From: Streptococcus sanguinis SK1 = NCTC 7863
Lineage (GTDB): Bacteria > Bacillota > Bacilli > Lactobacillales > Streptococcaceae
Direction: 5' to 3'
DNA: 64,000 nucleotides
NCBI RefSeq assembly: GCF_000194945.1
Contig: NZ_GL878509.1
Span: forward strand, 204,258 to 268,257
Part shown: positions 9,472 to 17,390 of the stretch, in pieces
How positions within the stretch are numbered: the stretch's first letter is position 1
How the letters are laid out: each line of letters opens with the position of its first letter
Notes under the pieces: generated by a model
What the model saw: the letters and a program-made list of their open reading frames with translations, nothing else
What the model was told of the DNA's origin: nothing
Database searches by the model: none
Position numbers and translations under genes: made by a program

Positions 9472-9565
9472 ATTAATCTACGAGAGCCTTTTGATCATTA
9501 ATTGTCTAACGTTGTGGGAGCAATACATTATTTAGTACATATTCTTTCTCTTGTTTTTAGCAAGA

Positions 9566-10324
9566 CTATTCAAACAAGCCATAGTAGTCTGCGATGGTCA
9601 TCTTGGCTTTCTCATCTTTGTTTAAGTCCTGAATAATTTGCCCGTCTTTCATAACGATTAGTCGGTTGCCGTATTTGAGGGCATCCTCCATGTGATGGGT
9701 AATCATGAGGGCTGTGAGGCAGTCACGATTAACAAACTCATTGGTCAGCTCCATCAAGGCAACACTGGTCTTAGGATCCAGCGCCGCAGTATGCTCATCC
9801 AGAAGCAAAAGCTCTGGGCGCTTGAGCGTTGCCATGAGCAGACTCAAGGCCTGTCTTTGCCCGCCAGAAAGAAATTCAATCGGTGTATCCAGATGTTTGT
9901 CCAGACCATTACCGATTTTCTCAATCGTCGCCTGAAACTCTTCCCTGTAGCTGTTGAGTCCACGGGGTACCAAGCCACGCTTTTCGCCTCGGAATTTGGC
10001 AATGAGAAGATTTTCCGCCACTGTCATCCGCGGAGCCGTTCCCATCTTAGGATCCTGAAAGACACGGGACAGGTACTTGGCCCGCTTTTCTGGTGAAAAA
10101 TGAGTGACATTTTCCCCCAAGATATGAATGCTGCCGCTGGTCAGAGGGAGAGTTCCGGCAATGACATTGAACAGGGTTGACTTTCCTGCACCGTTTCCAC
10201 CTAAAATTGTAATAAAATCATGCTCGTGAATGTCTAAAGAAACATCATTTAGGATGATTTTTTCTTCATCAAAGTCGCTCTTTACAAGCTTGGTTGCATT
10301 TCTTAATTCTACAATCGCTGTCAT
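9566..10324 (-). CDS. ABC transporter ATP-binding protein
   Basis: A 252-residue nucleotide-binding subunit. Walker A is GGNGAGKST at residues 42-50, the signature is LSGGQRQ near 155, Walker B is LLLLDEH near 175, and the H-loop is MITHHME. It overlaps the upstream permease gene by four bases, so the two are translationally coupled. The pair belongs to the family that includes tryptophan/tyrosine (TrpXYZ-like) importers, where a lipoprotein binding protein is normally encoded first. No binding protein is adjacent here, so the substrate is unknown. Confidence 0.85.
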   Translation of the reverse strand: MTAIVELRNATKLVKSDFDEEKIILNDVSLDIHEHDFITILGGNGAGKSTLFNVIAGTLPLTSGSIHILGENVTHFSPEKRAKYLSRVFQDPKMGTAPRMTVAENLLIAKFRGEKRGLVPRGLNSYREEFQATIEKIGNGLDKHLDTPIEFLSGGQRQALSLLMATLKRPELLLLDEHTAALDPKTSVALMELTNEFVNRDCLTALMITHHMEDALKYGNRLIVMKDGQIIQDLNKDEKAKMTIADYYGLFE

Positions 10325-11187
10325 TTGCTTAACTTGGCTCCTTTAAAGAATTTATTTTTCAGGGTTGGAATCATGAGACAGACGGCCAGAATCACCGCGC
10401 TGTAAAGACGGAGATAGTTGGTATTGAAGCCGAGAGCAATGACACCCCAGATCAAGAACTGATAGGCAATCGCACCAACTACAATGGTAATCAGCCGCTC
10501 TGCCAAGGTCAGACTCCGGAAGAGTACCTCGCCAATGATAAGACTGGCCAGACCAACTACGATTACTCCAATCCCGCGGGAAACATCTGCATAGCCTTCC
10601 TGCTGGGCAATCAGCGCCCCAGCCAGAGCAATCAAGCCGTTTGATAGAATCAGTCCCATCAACTCCATACGGCCAGTATTGATTCCAAAACTGCGAGCCA
10701 TATCCGGATTATCTCCGGTCGCGATATAAGCCTGCCCTAGCTTGGTATCCAAGAAAAAGAGCAGAGCTGCAATCACTAGACTGACAAAAATCAAACCAGT
10801 CAAGAGGTCATTGACTTCCCCTGAAAAAGGCAGAATATCCTGAATTTTACTGCTGCCTAAAAGCCCCAGATTGGCACGGCCCATCAGCATCAGCATGATA
10901 GAGTGGCAGGAGGTCATGACCAAAATCCCAGAAAGCAAGGTCGGAATTTTCCCCTTGGTATAGAGCAGACCTGTCACTGCACCCGCAGCACAGCCTGCTA
11001 AAACGGCCGCTGCTGTTGCCAGAAAAGGATTGACTCCTTTGGTAATCAAGGTAACAGCCACCGCCCCGCCCAAGGGGAAGGAGCCTTCTGTCGTCATATC
11101 AGGAAAGCCCAGAATCCGGAAGGTCATAAAAATACCTAGACCTAAAACGGCCCAAACCAATCCCTGAGAAATAATGGAAAGAATCAT
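10321..11187 (-). CDS. ABC transporter permease (BPD type 2 / TrpY-like)
   Basis: A 288-residue integral membrane protein with about eight hydrophobic segments, beginning MILSIISQGLVWAVLGLGIFMTF. It belongs to the branched-chain-amino-acid-type permease superfamily. The GDNPDMARSFGINT segment at about residues 157-170 is the cytoplasmic coupling region. It is translationally coupled to the ATPase gene. The gene upstream is carbonic anhydrase, with its own terminator, so the operon starts here without a substrate-binding protein. Confidence 0.85.
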   Translation of the reverse strand: MILSIISQGLVWAVLGLGIFMTFRILGFPDMTTEGSFPLGGAVAVTLITKGVNPFLATAAAVLAGCAAGAVTGLLYTKGKIPTLLSGILVMTSCHSIMLMLMGRANLGLLGSSKIQDILPFSGEVNDLLTGLIFVSLVIAALLFFLDTKLGQAYIATGDNPDMARSFGINTGRMELMGLILSNGLIALAGALIAQQEGYADVSRGIGVIVVGLASLIIGEVLFRSLTLAERLITIVVGAIAYQFLIWGVIALGFNTNYLRLYSAVILAVCLMIPTLKNKFFKGAKLSK

Positions 11188-11229
11188 AACATTGTCCTAA
11201 CTAATTAAAATCGTTTCTCTATTTTAACA

Positions 11230-11281
11230 TAAAAAAGGAGCCAATTTCAATGCTGATGCGCAGACAAAGAAATTGACTTCC
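11230..11281 (-). terminator. Carbonic anhydrase terminator
   Basis: A long stem (GGAAGTCAATTTC pairing with GAAATTGGCTCC) followed by six T on the minus strand. Confidence 0.65.
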
Positions 11282-11284
11282 CAA

Positions 11285-11782
11285 CTATTCCTCAACAACT
11301 GTCATCCGGCCAGTATCTACATCATAAACCGCACCTGAGATTTTTACATCAGCTGGGATTAGCGGTGACTGCCGCAGCAAGGCCATATCCTCACGCACAC
11401 TTTCCTCTACATCTGTAAAAGGTAAAAAGTCCTGATCACTGACATCGACTCCTAGTTCTTTATGAAGATAGGCGGTAAAATCCTCATTCTTAAAGGTCTG
11501 TGCCCCGCAGTCTGTATGATGCAAAACCACGATTTCCCGCGTTCCTAGCTGCTGCTGAGAGATGACCAGTGAGCGAATCATGTCCTCCGTCACCCGACCG
11601 CCGGCATTTCGCAAGATATGGGCATCTCCTAGTGCCAGTCCCAGAGCCTGAGCCACGTGGAGCCTAGAGTCCATGCAGGTCACGATAGCTACCTTGGTCT
11701 TGGGATTGATGGGCAGATGTGCTGTCCCATGCAAATCAACATAAGCTTTATTGGCCTTCATAAAGTTTTCAAAATATGACAT
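11285..11782 (-). CDS. Beta-class carbonic anhydrase
   Basis: A 165-residue zinc enzyme that interconverts CO2 and bicarbonate, needed for growth at ambient CO2. Zinc-site signatures are CMDSR at about residues 36-40 and HHTDCG at about 87-92. It is shorter than the plant-type enzymes, consistent with the compact bacterial clade. It is cytoplasmic. It lies alone between two terminators. I recall a similar gene downstream of radA in pneumococcus; here two AIM24 genes intervene. Confidence 0.9.
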   Translation of the reverse strand: MSYFENFMKANKAYVDLHGTAHLPINPKTKVAIVTCMDSRLHVAQALGLALGDAHILRNAGGRVTEDMIRSLVISQQQLGTREIVVLHHTDCGAQTFKNEDFTAYLHKELGVDVSDQDFLPFTDVEESVREDMALLRQSPLIPADVKISGAVYDVDTGRMTVVEE

Positions 11783-11868
11783 TCTTTCCCCTTGCTGATA
11801 CTTTGGTATTCAAATAATTTTATATTATCTTACCATCTTTTCTGCTATTTGTCAGTTCTCGACTTTGT

Positions 11869-11919
11869 TAAAAAAAATAGGACAGTCAAATCCAGCATCT
11901 AGCCTGATCTTCTGTCCTA
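11869..11919 (-). terminator. Terminator of first AIM24 gene
   Basis: TAGGACAG/CTGTCCTA stem with a large loop followed by seven or more T on the minus strand. Confidence 0.6.
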
Positions 11920-11929
11920 GTTTTCTTTA

Positions 11930-12625
11930 TTATGAGCTTCTTGGAATAAACTTGCTGAGTGAGCCTGCAAAGGTTTGAAGATTGAGACTTTGCACATAGA
12001 CTTCACCAGTACCTTGGAAGGTGTTGACCACTCCTTCTCCCGTTCCGATAGACTGCCAGAAGCCATTTTCTAAATGAACATGATAATTCAAAGACTGGCT
12101 CCAAGCCACTACATGGGCATTGTCAATTGTTACTTCTTGGTTATGAAGCTCAAGTTTCTTAATAGAACCAAAAGCATTAGCCAAAAGAGTTCCCTGACCT
12201 TGGGTCGTCATGACGAAGAAACCGCCTTGCCCGCCAAAGAGGGCTTTCCCAACAGACTGGCGCTCCATGGTATAGTAAGCTGTACCATCAAGAGCTAGAA
12301 AGGCACCGTCATTCAGCCGATATTGCTTTTCGCCTAGCTGAAGGGGAATGACTTGACCAGGAGCATCTGGCGCTAAAGCAAGGTAGCCATTATCAGACTG
12401 GGCAACAGCCTGAGTAATAAAGGTACTTTCACCAGAAACCATTGACCGACCTACAGCCTTGACAAAACGTCCCAAGCCAGAACCGCTTGCATTTAGCTGA
12501 GTATTCAGAGTCACATTCGGCGTGTGGTAGACCATGCTGCCACGCTGGATAAAGACGGTTTCACCTTGATTGAGCGACAACTCAACCAAAGGAAACTGCA
12601 TATTACTATCCATAGAAAATCGCAT
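11930..12625 (-). CDS. AIM24 family protein (copy 1)
   Basis: A 231-residue all-beta protein of the AIM24/TIGR00266 family. It has the family's repeated beta pattern and Gly-rich segment (QSVGKALFGGQGGFFVMTTQGQGTLL in parts at about 125-150). There is no signal peptide or membrane segment. Function in bacteria is unknown. It is about 70 percent similar by eye to the next gene at 12739-13455, each with its own terminator, indicating a tandem duplication. The start has GGAGG 8 bases upstream. Confidence 0.85.
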   Translation of the reverse strand: MRFSMDSNMQFPLVELSLNQGETVFIQRGSMVYHTPNVTLNTQLNASGSGLGRFVKAVGRSMVSGESTFITQAVAQSDNGYLALAPDAPGQVIPLQLGEKQYRLNDGAFLALDGTAYYTMERQSVGKALFGGQGGFFVMTTQGQGTLLANAFGSIKKLELHNQEVTIDNAHVVAWSQSLNYHVHLENGFWQSIGTGEGVVNTFQGTGEVYVQSLNLQTFAGSLSKFIPRSS

Positions 12626-12700
12626 AAGAAATACCTCCTTCTTATTATGACTTGATTATAACATTTTCATATATTTTGGACAAAGGAAAACTGAAGCATC

Positions 12701-12730
12701 AAAAAAGAAGAGACAGCCTGAGTCTCTCCT
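12701..12730 (-). terminator. Terminator of second AIM24 gene
   Basis: GAGAGAC/GTCTCTTC stem followed by CTTTTTTG on the minus strand. Confidence 0.65.
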
Positions 12731-12738
12731 AGAAATTT

Positions 12739-13455
12739 TCAAGAATTGTCAATATTCAGGTGTGGGCGAAGAACATTTGCAAAGGTTTCAATATTGAGAC
12801 TTTGGATGTAAATTTCGCCAGTTCCATAGAAGGTATTAACCACTCCTTCACCAGTTCCCATGGACTGCCAGAAACCATTTTCTAAATGAATATCATATTC
12901 CAACTCTCGACTCCATGCTACTACGTGGGCATTGTCAATCGTTATCCTATCATTATGCAGCTCGACCTTTTGAATCGAGCCAAAGGAATTTACCAAGAGT
13001 GTCCCCTGACCTTGGGTACTCATCACATAAAAGCCTCCTTGGCCACCAAAGAGAGCTCGACCCACCGACTGCCTCTCCAAAGTATAAGAGGCAGAACCAT
13101 CCATAGCCAGAAAAGCTCCATCATTAAGGCGGTATTGCTTTTCGCCTAGTTCCAGAGCAACAATCTGACCAGGTACATTAGGCGCTAAGGCTAGACGACC
13201 GTTATTTGATTGAGCAGTTGCTTCAGTGATAAACACTCCTTCGCCAGAAGCCATAGAACGGCCCACAGCTTGGATTGCCTTGCCAAAGATTGATTGAGAC
13301 TCTGCATTCACTTTAGCATTCAAGACAACGTTGGGAGTGTGGTATATCATGCTCCCGGTCTGAATACGAACAGACTCTGATGCATCTAAGGCAATCTCCG
13401 CCAAGGGAAATTGAGCATTGTTGGTAATAGAAACATTCATACGATGATCTACCAT
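12739..13455 (-). CDS. AIM24 family protein (copy 2)
   Basis: A 238-residue paralogue of the preceding gene, with the same blocks in the same order: TGSMIYHTPNVVLN, VFITEATAQSNNG, QSVGRALFGGQGG and the C-terminal GTGEGVVNTF. The ATG at 13455 has GGAGGATAATC upstream. Divergence between the copies is greatest at both ends and around residues 55-75. The role is unknown; the family name comes from a mitochondrial inheritance gene and does not imply that function here. Confidence 0.85.
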   Translation of the reverse strand: MVDHRMNVSITNNAQFPLAEIALDASESVRIQTGSMIYHTPNVVLNAKVNAESQSIFGKAIQAVGRSMASGEGVFITEATAQSNNGRLALAPNVPGQIVALELGEKQYRLNDGAFLAMDGSASYTLERQSVGRALFGGQGGFYVMSTQGQGTLLVNSFGSIQKVELHNDRITIDNAHVVAWSRELEYDIHLENGFWQSMGTGEGVVNTFYGTGEIYIQSLNIETFANVLRPHLNIDNS

Positions 13456-13571
13456 GGTTGATTATCCTCCTAAAAAATCTGGAAAAACAACTTATAGGAA
13501 ATTCCAGATAAATCCTATTTTTTCTAGCAATATTATAGCACGCACAACAACTTTTCGCAATACTACTTTAA

Positions 13572-14933
13572 TCAAGAAAATACTTTCTTTAACACTTCCC
13601 CAATCGTCGTCACACCAATGACTTGGATATTGTCTGGAACTTTGAGGCCGTTCAGAGCGTTTTTAGGAGCGTAGACTTTGGTGAAACCCAGCTTTGCTGC
13701 TTCGTTGATGCGCTGCTCGATGCGGTTGACCCGTCGGATTTCGCCAGTCAGGCCAATTTCACCGATAAAGCACTCTTGAGGATTGGTAGGTAAATCCTTG
13801 TAGCTGGAAGCAATGGCTACCGCTACTGCCAAATCAATGGCTGGCTCATCTAGCTTGACGCCGCCAGCAGACTTGAGGTAGGCATCTTGATTTTGCAAGA
13901 GGAGTCCCGCCCTCTTTTCCAGAACAGCCATGATGAGGCTGGCTCGGTTAAAGTCCAGTCCAGTCGTGGTTCGTTTGGCATTGCCGAACATGGTCGGTGT
14001 CACCAAAGCCTGCACCTCAGCCAAAATCGGCCGCGTTCCTTCCATGGTCACGACAATAGACGAGCCTGTCGCGCCGTCCAGACGCTCTTCCAGAAAGACT
14101 TCACTGGGATTGACAACCTCAACTAGCCCGCCAGATTGCATCTCAAAAATACCAATCTCATTGGTCGAGCCAAAGCGGTTCTTGACTGCTCTCAAGATAC
14201 GGAAAGTATGCTGACGTTCACCCTCAAAATAAAGCACGGTGTCCACCATGTGCTCCAAAGTTCGAGGACCAGCTAAGGTTCCTTCCTTGGTCATGTGACC
14301 AACGATAAAGGTCGCAATATTATTGGTCTTGGCCAGCTGCATGAGCTCAGCTGTCACCTCTCGAACTTGAGAAACAGAGCCTTGAACACTGGAAATTTCC
14401 GGCGACATCACCGTCTGTATAGAGTCGATAATCAGAAAATCTGGCTTGATTTTCTCAATCTCCGTGCGGATATTTTGCATATTGGTCTCGGCGTAGAGAT
14501 AAAATTCACTGTCAATATCACCGAGACGCTCCGCCCGCAACTTAATCTGCTCAGCTGATTCCTCCCCACTGACATATAGGACGATGCCCTGGTGGGAAAG
14601 CTGGGTGGATACCTGCAGAAGCAGGGTGGATTTCCCGATACCGGGATCCCCGCCAATCAGAACCAGACTACCAGGCACTACGCCACCACCCAGCACACGG
14701 TTGAACTCGTCCATTTCCGTCTTGGTCCGATTGACATCAATCGAAGTGACCTCAGCCAGCTTCATGGGCCGGGTCTTTTCGCCTGTCAAGGAAACACGGG
14801 CATGCTTGACCTCTGCAGCCTCTACTTCCTCAACGAAAGAAGACCAAGAGCCGCAGTTAGGACAACGGCCTAGATACTTGGGCGAATGATATTCACAATT
14901 TTGACAGACAAAGGTCGTTTTTTTCTTAGCGAT
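13572..14933 (-). CDS. radA: DNA repair/recombination protein RadA, ATC start
   Basis: A 453-residue RadA (Sms) if started at the ATC codon 14931-14933. The N-terminal zinc finger has Cys10, Cys13, Cys24 and Cys27. Walker A is [10 protein letters not shown] at about 95-103, the RadA-specific KNRFG motif near 250, and a Lon-like C-terminal domain follows. The first ATG in frame (14789) would remove the zinc finger. GGAG lies seven bases before the ATC, and no ATG, GTG or TTG is available in frame in between. RadA is a branch-migration helicase for recombination and transformation. It follows the methyltransferase gene closely. Confidence 0.9.
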   Translation of the reverse strand: MAKKKTTFVCQNCEYHSPKYLGRCPNCGSWSSFVEEVEAAEVKHARVSLTGEKTRPMKLAEVTSIDVNRTKTEMDEFNRVLGGGVVPGSLVLIGGDPGIGKSTLLLQVSTQLSHQGIVLYVSGEESAEQIKLRAERLGDIDSEFYLYAETNMQNIRTEIEKIKPDFLIIDSIQTVMSPEISSVQGSVSQVREVTAELMQLAKTNNIATFIVGHMTKEGTLAGPRTLEHMVDTVLYFEGERQHTFRILRAVKNRFGSTNEIGIFEMQSGGLVEVVNPSEVFLEERLDGATGSSIVVTMEGTRPILAEVQALVTPTMFGNAKRTTTGLDFNRASLIMAVLEKRAGLLLQNQDAYLKSAGGVKLDEPAIDLAVAVAIASSYKDLPTNPQECFIGEIGLTGEIRRVNRIEQRINEAAKLGFTKVYAPKNALNGLKVPDNIQVIGVTTIGEVLKKVFS

Positions 14934-14944
14934 GGTGATTCTCC

Positions 14945-15577
14945 TTATTTTCTAATAATCCAAACAAAAGTAGATAAGACCTGACACACCTGCTCTATAT
15001 TAGTAAAGCCAGCATTTTCTAGCATGTCTGCAACTTCTTGAGGCGAGAGGGAATTCATCAAACCAGCTTGATTCTCATAAGTACGCTGAACTTGTTGCTG
15101 ATTGGCTCCTAGCTCTGAAGCAAGTGTTTTCCAATAGCCTAGTTGCTGGTTGGAAAAAAAGCTAAGAATCAGAAGGCCACCTTCACCTAAAGAATCATAA
15201 ATTTTTTGAAGAAAAAAGCTGGGATTCTCAACAAACTGCAACACTAGCAAGCAAGAACAAATCTGATAAGCAGAAGGCAGCACTGCTTCTTCAAATCGAC
15301 TATTAAGATACTCTGCTTGAGGCAGATGAACCTGTCTTTTAAGCTCTTGCAGCATCGCCTCACTTGGCTCCACAACGGTCACCCCTGCCTTAGGAAATAA
15401 GGATGCCAAAGCATTCAACTCATCCGTCTGGCTTGCCAAAGCTAACACTTTATCGACTTTTAAACTGGGTGCTAACCTGAGCAATACTCCTCGGAAAATC
15501 ACATCTAGCATCACATCATAGCCTGGAATTTTCTGACGAATTTCTGTTGCATAGTCCTTGTTCTTAAATTCTTTCAT
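14945..15577 (-). CDS. Class I SAM-dependent methyltransferase
   Basis: A 210-residue protein with a Rossmann-type arrangement. A weak motif I region ([17 protein letters not shown]) is followed by [11 protein letters not shown] (motif post-I acidic residue) and a [16 protein letters not shown] motif-IV-like strand. The GxGxG of motif I is not preserved, so cofactor binding is inferred from the overall pattern. The substrate is unknown. It sits in the dut-phosphatase-methyltransferase-radA run, 11 bases upstream of the radA start codon. Confidence 0.65.
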   Translation of the reverse strand: MKEFKNKDYATEIRQKIPGYDVMLDVIFRGVLLRLAPSLKVDKVLALASQTDELNALASLFPKAGVTVVEPSEAMLQELKRQVHLPQAEYLNSRFEEAVLPSAYQICSCLLVLQFVENPSFFLQKIYDSLGEGGLLILSFFSNQQLGYWKTLASELGANQQQVQRTYENQAGLMNSLSPQEVADMLENAGFTNIEQVCQVLSTFVWIIRK

Positions 15578-15630
15578 ATTTTCTTTTATCTCTAAATACT
15601 TTTGTTAAGATTCTTTTTACAGCGAAAAAA

Positions 15631-16146
15631 TTAAAACTTCAGTTCACATTCAACAAACTGGCAAAAATCAATCTGCTGATCAGCTACAAACTGGCGGATG
15701 AGCATGCGATGGACTACAAGAGCTACCGTCTCGTAGTCTCTGTATTTGCTTATGGTGCGCAAAAAGCGGGCTTTCATCTGCTCAGCCGTCTCATACCGGA
15801 CAGGACTTCCTGCAGGAAGTGAGCCTTTATTTTCAAAAAACAGCTTCCGAGCCTGCTCAAACTTTTCTGTCCCACTTTCATATACCTGCCATTCATGTAG
15901 AAAAGGCTCCACAAAAAGCGGTAGTTGGCGGTCTCGAATCAAATAGGAGGCCGTCTCCAAAGCCCGCGTCACAGAAGAGGAGATCAGAATTTCCGCCTGT
16001 TCCAGCAAAGGATTATCAGCGGCCTCTGTCGCCATCCGACGACCATCAGCCGACAAGGAAGCCAAATCTAGTCCAAATCCAGTGTAACCAGCTTCTTCCA
16101 AAAGTGAATAATCTGGTTCTCCGTGACGGATAAAAATGATTTTCAT
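15631..16146 (-). CDS. Histidine phosphatase family protein
   Basis: A 171-residue phosphoglycerate-mutase-like phosphatase. The catalytic RHGE motif is at residues 7-10 (MKIIFIRHGEPDY), with SSSVTRALETA supplying the second Arg and LVVHRMLIRQF the C-terminal His. The ATG at 16146 is chosen because it puts the RHG motif at the normal place; the dut stop codon lies one base upstream, giving translational coupling. Substrate unknown. Part of the dut-radA unit. Confidence 0.85.
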   Translation of the reverse strand: MKIIFIRHGEPDYSLLEEAGYTGFGLDLASLSADGRRMATEAADNPLLEQAEILISSSVTRALETASYLIRDRQLPLFVEPFLHEWQVYESGTEKFEQARKLFFENKGSLPAGSPVRYETAEQMKARFLRTISKYRDYETVALVVHRMLIRQFVADQQIDFCQFVECELKF

Positions 16147-16147
16147 G

Positions 16148-16591
16148 CTAATGTCCTGTCGACCCAAATCCGCCGGTCCGCACACCTTCTGCTTCATCTC
16201 CATCAGCAATCAGAAATGGTGCAAAGACAGCCTGAACCACACGTTCCCCAACTTCGAGGACGACTTCCTGATCAGTGATGTTTTTCATCTGAGCAAAGAT
16301 ATGGCCTTCGTTTCCAGGATTGCCATAGTAGTCGCCGTCAATGACCCCAACGGAGTTAATCAAGACCAGGCCTTTTTTACGAGGGTTGGACGAGCGGTCG
16401 TAGAGATAAAGCACCTCGCCCGGCTGCATATAGGCCTTGACACCAGTCGGAACCAGCTTAATCTCCCCTGGCGCAATGAGGGTACGCTCTGCCACTTTCA
16501 AGTCGTAGCCAGCTGCGTGAGCCGTCTCTCTCTTGGGCAGCAAATCTTCATTTGTAAAGCTGGAAACCAGCTCGAATCCGCGAATTTTCAT
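16148..16591 (-). CDS. dut: dUTP diphosphatase
   Basis: A 147-residue trimeric dUTPase that hydrolyses dUTP to dUMP, limiting uracil in DNA and feeding dTMP synthesis. Conserved motifs are AGYDL (motif 1), DRSSNPRKKGL (motif 2), NSVGVIDGDYYGN (motif 3, with the catalytic Asp) and GVRTGGFGSTG (motif 5) at the C-terminus. Length is normal. It is the first gene of the unit and has a cin-like box plus a standard -10 upstream. Confidence 0.93.
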   Translation of the reverse strand: MKIRGFELVSSFTNEDLLPKRETAHAAGYDLKVAERTLIAPGEIKLVPTGVKAYMQPGEVLYLYDRSSNPRKKGLVLINSVGVIDGDYYGNPGNEGHIFAQMKNITDQEVVLEVGERVVQAVFAPFLIADGDEAEGVRTGGFGSTGH

Positions 16592-16621
16592 GTATTTCTC
16601 TTTTCTATTTTTGCTGTCCCT

Positions 16622-16638
16622 ATTATACTAAATTCGTA
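16622..16638 (-). promoter_or_regulatory. cin-like (SigX) box and -10 upstream of dut-radA unit
   Basis: On the minus strand TACGAATT (16631-16638) differs from the competence cin box TACGAATA at one base and follows a T-run, as true sites do. A vegetative TATAAT sits at 16622-16627. This suggests expression both in growth and in competence, consistent with radA as a late competence gene in pneumococcus. Confidence 0.5.
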
Positions 16639-16648
16639 AAAAACAAGC

Positions 16649-16669
16649 AAAAAAACCGCCGATTGGCGA
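16649..16669 (-). terminator. Nudix gene terminator
   Basis: A short CGCC/GGCG hairpin followed on the minus strand by seven T, immediately after the Nudix stop. Confidence 0.6.
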
Positions 16670-16675
16670 TTCTCC

Positions 16676-17125
16676 CTAGTATAGATTTCTGATGATCTCT
16701 CCATTATCCAGATAGGTAAACTGCTCCGTCAAATCTGATGTGAAAACTTGATACATTTCTTTAAAGCTCAAGGCCAGCGAGTGGTGATCAAGATCCTCGC
16801 GTTTAATCCAGAACACTTCTCCTTCGTCGGACGAGACCAGCTCTCCTTCAAAACGATTGGTTTTGTAAAGAAAAACGATGTAACGTTCATCCTTTTCGGT
16901 ATAAAACTGCTTGACACCACACAAGCGAGGCTCATAGATAGTCAAACCCGTTTCTTCCTTGACTTCCCGTATCACTGATTTGACAAAGGATTCACGATTT
17001 TCAACATGGCCACCTGGAAAGCAAAGGCCGGTCCAATCATCATTTACTTTATTTTGCACTAAAATGCGGTCTCCATCGTAAACCATACACATATTTGTTA
17101 AAATAACTCGCTCCGCTCTTGACAT
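16676..17125 (-). CDS. Nudix hydrolase (8-oxo-dGTPase / MutT-like)
   Basis: A 149-residue Nudix enzyme. The Nudix box runs from about residue 38 to 61 with GGHVENRE and REVKEETGL, all catalytic Glu residues intact. It begins MSRAERVILTNMCMVYDG, much like streptococcal MutX, which removes oxidised dGTP. Substrate is not proven by sequence. It is monocistronic between the csRNA terminator and its own terminator. Confidence 0.85.
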   Translation of the reverse strand: MSRAERVILTNMCMVYDGDRILVQNKVNDDWTGLCFPGGHVENRESFVKSVIREVKEETGLTIYEPRLCGVKQFYTEKDERYIVFLYKTNRFEGELVSSDEGEVFWIKREDLDHHSLALSFKEMYQVFTSDLTEQFTYLDNGEIIRNLY

Positions 17126-17230
17126 CTCTATTCCTCCATCTACCGACCGATTCGCTCGGCCTACTTGTGACTCATTATAACATAAAAGACATCAAATTGA
17201 TGAAAATCTAGATTTCTCAGCCTTTCAAGC

Positions 17231-17254
17231 AAAAAAACCGCCAATTGGGCGGTT
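17231..17254 (-). terminator. csRNA terminator (copy A)
   Basis: A 7-bp AACCGCC/GGCGGTT stem with a 5-base loop followed by seven T on the minus strand; it ends the small RNA at 17231-17325. Confidence 0.8.
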
Positions 17255-17325
17255 CTTATAGGGAGATTATTATGAAAAAGAAAAGTTTTAGGATTTCTAA
17301 ACAAAGTTAGGAGGTCTTTGTTTAT
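17231..17325 (-). ncRNA. CiaR-controlled small RNA (csRNA), copy A
   Basis: A ~95-nt RNA on the minus strand between the amidotransferase-like and Nudix genes. A 5' hairpin (AACAAAG/CTTTGTT) exposes ACCTCCTAA in its loop, complementary to Shine-Dalgarno sequences. A second unpaired stretch, TTTTTCATAATAATCTCC, can pair with an SD and an AUG. A terminator hairpin ends it. The promoter has TATACT 10 bases after a TTTAAG hexamer. This is the architecture of streptococcal csRNAs, which repress translation of target mRNAs. A near-identical copy lies at 34988-35078. Confidence 0.85.
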
Positions 17326-17331
17326 GGTCTT

Positions 17332-17374
17332 AGTATAGAACACTTATCTTAAATTTTCCTAAAAGTAACTTAAA
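17332..17374 (-). promoter_or_regulatory. CiaR-type promoter of csRNA A
   Basis: On the minus strand TTTTAG-N5-TTTAAG (17348-17364) is followed by a 10-base gap and TATACT (17332-17337). An additional TTTAAG lies at 17369-17374, five bases from an overlapping TTTAGG. The arrangement matches the CiaR repeat (TTTAAG-N5-TTTAAG) placed over the -35 region, with one base changed in the distal half. Confidence 0.75.
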
Positions 17375-17390
17375 AAAATAAAATAATTTT

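Noticed and set aside
14789..14789. RadA starting at ATG 14789
   Set aside because: That start would delete the zinc finger and has no RBS.
17261..17340. Plus-strand mini-ORFs with good RBS (MKKKSFRISKQS and a 4-codon frame)
   Set aside because: They are the mirror of the csRNA on the minus strand: the apparent RBS and ATG are complements of its anti-Shine-Dalgarno segments. There is no plus-strand promoter. The same applies at 35020-35090.
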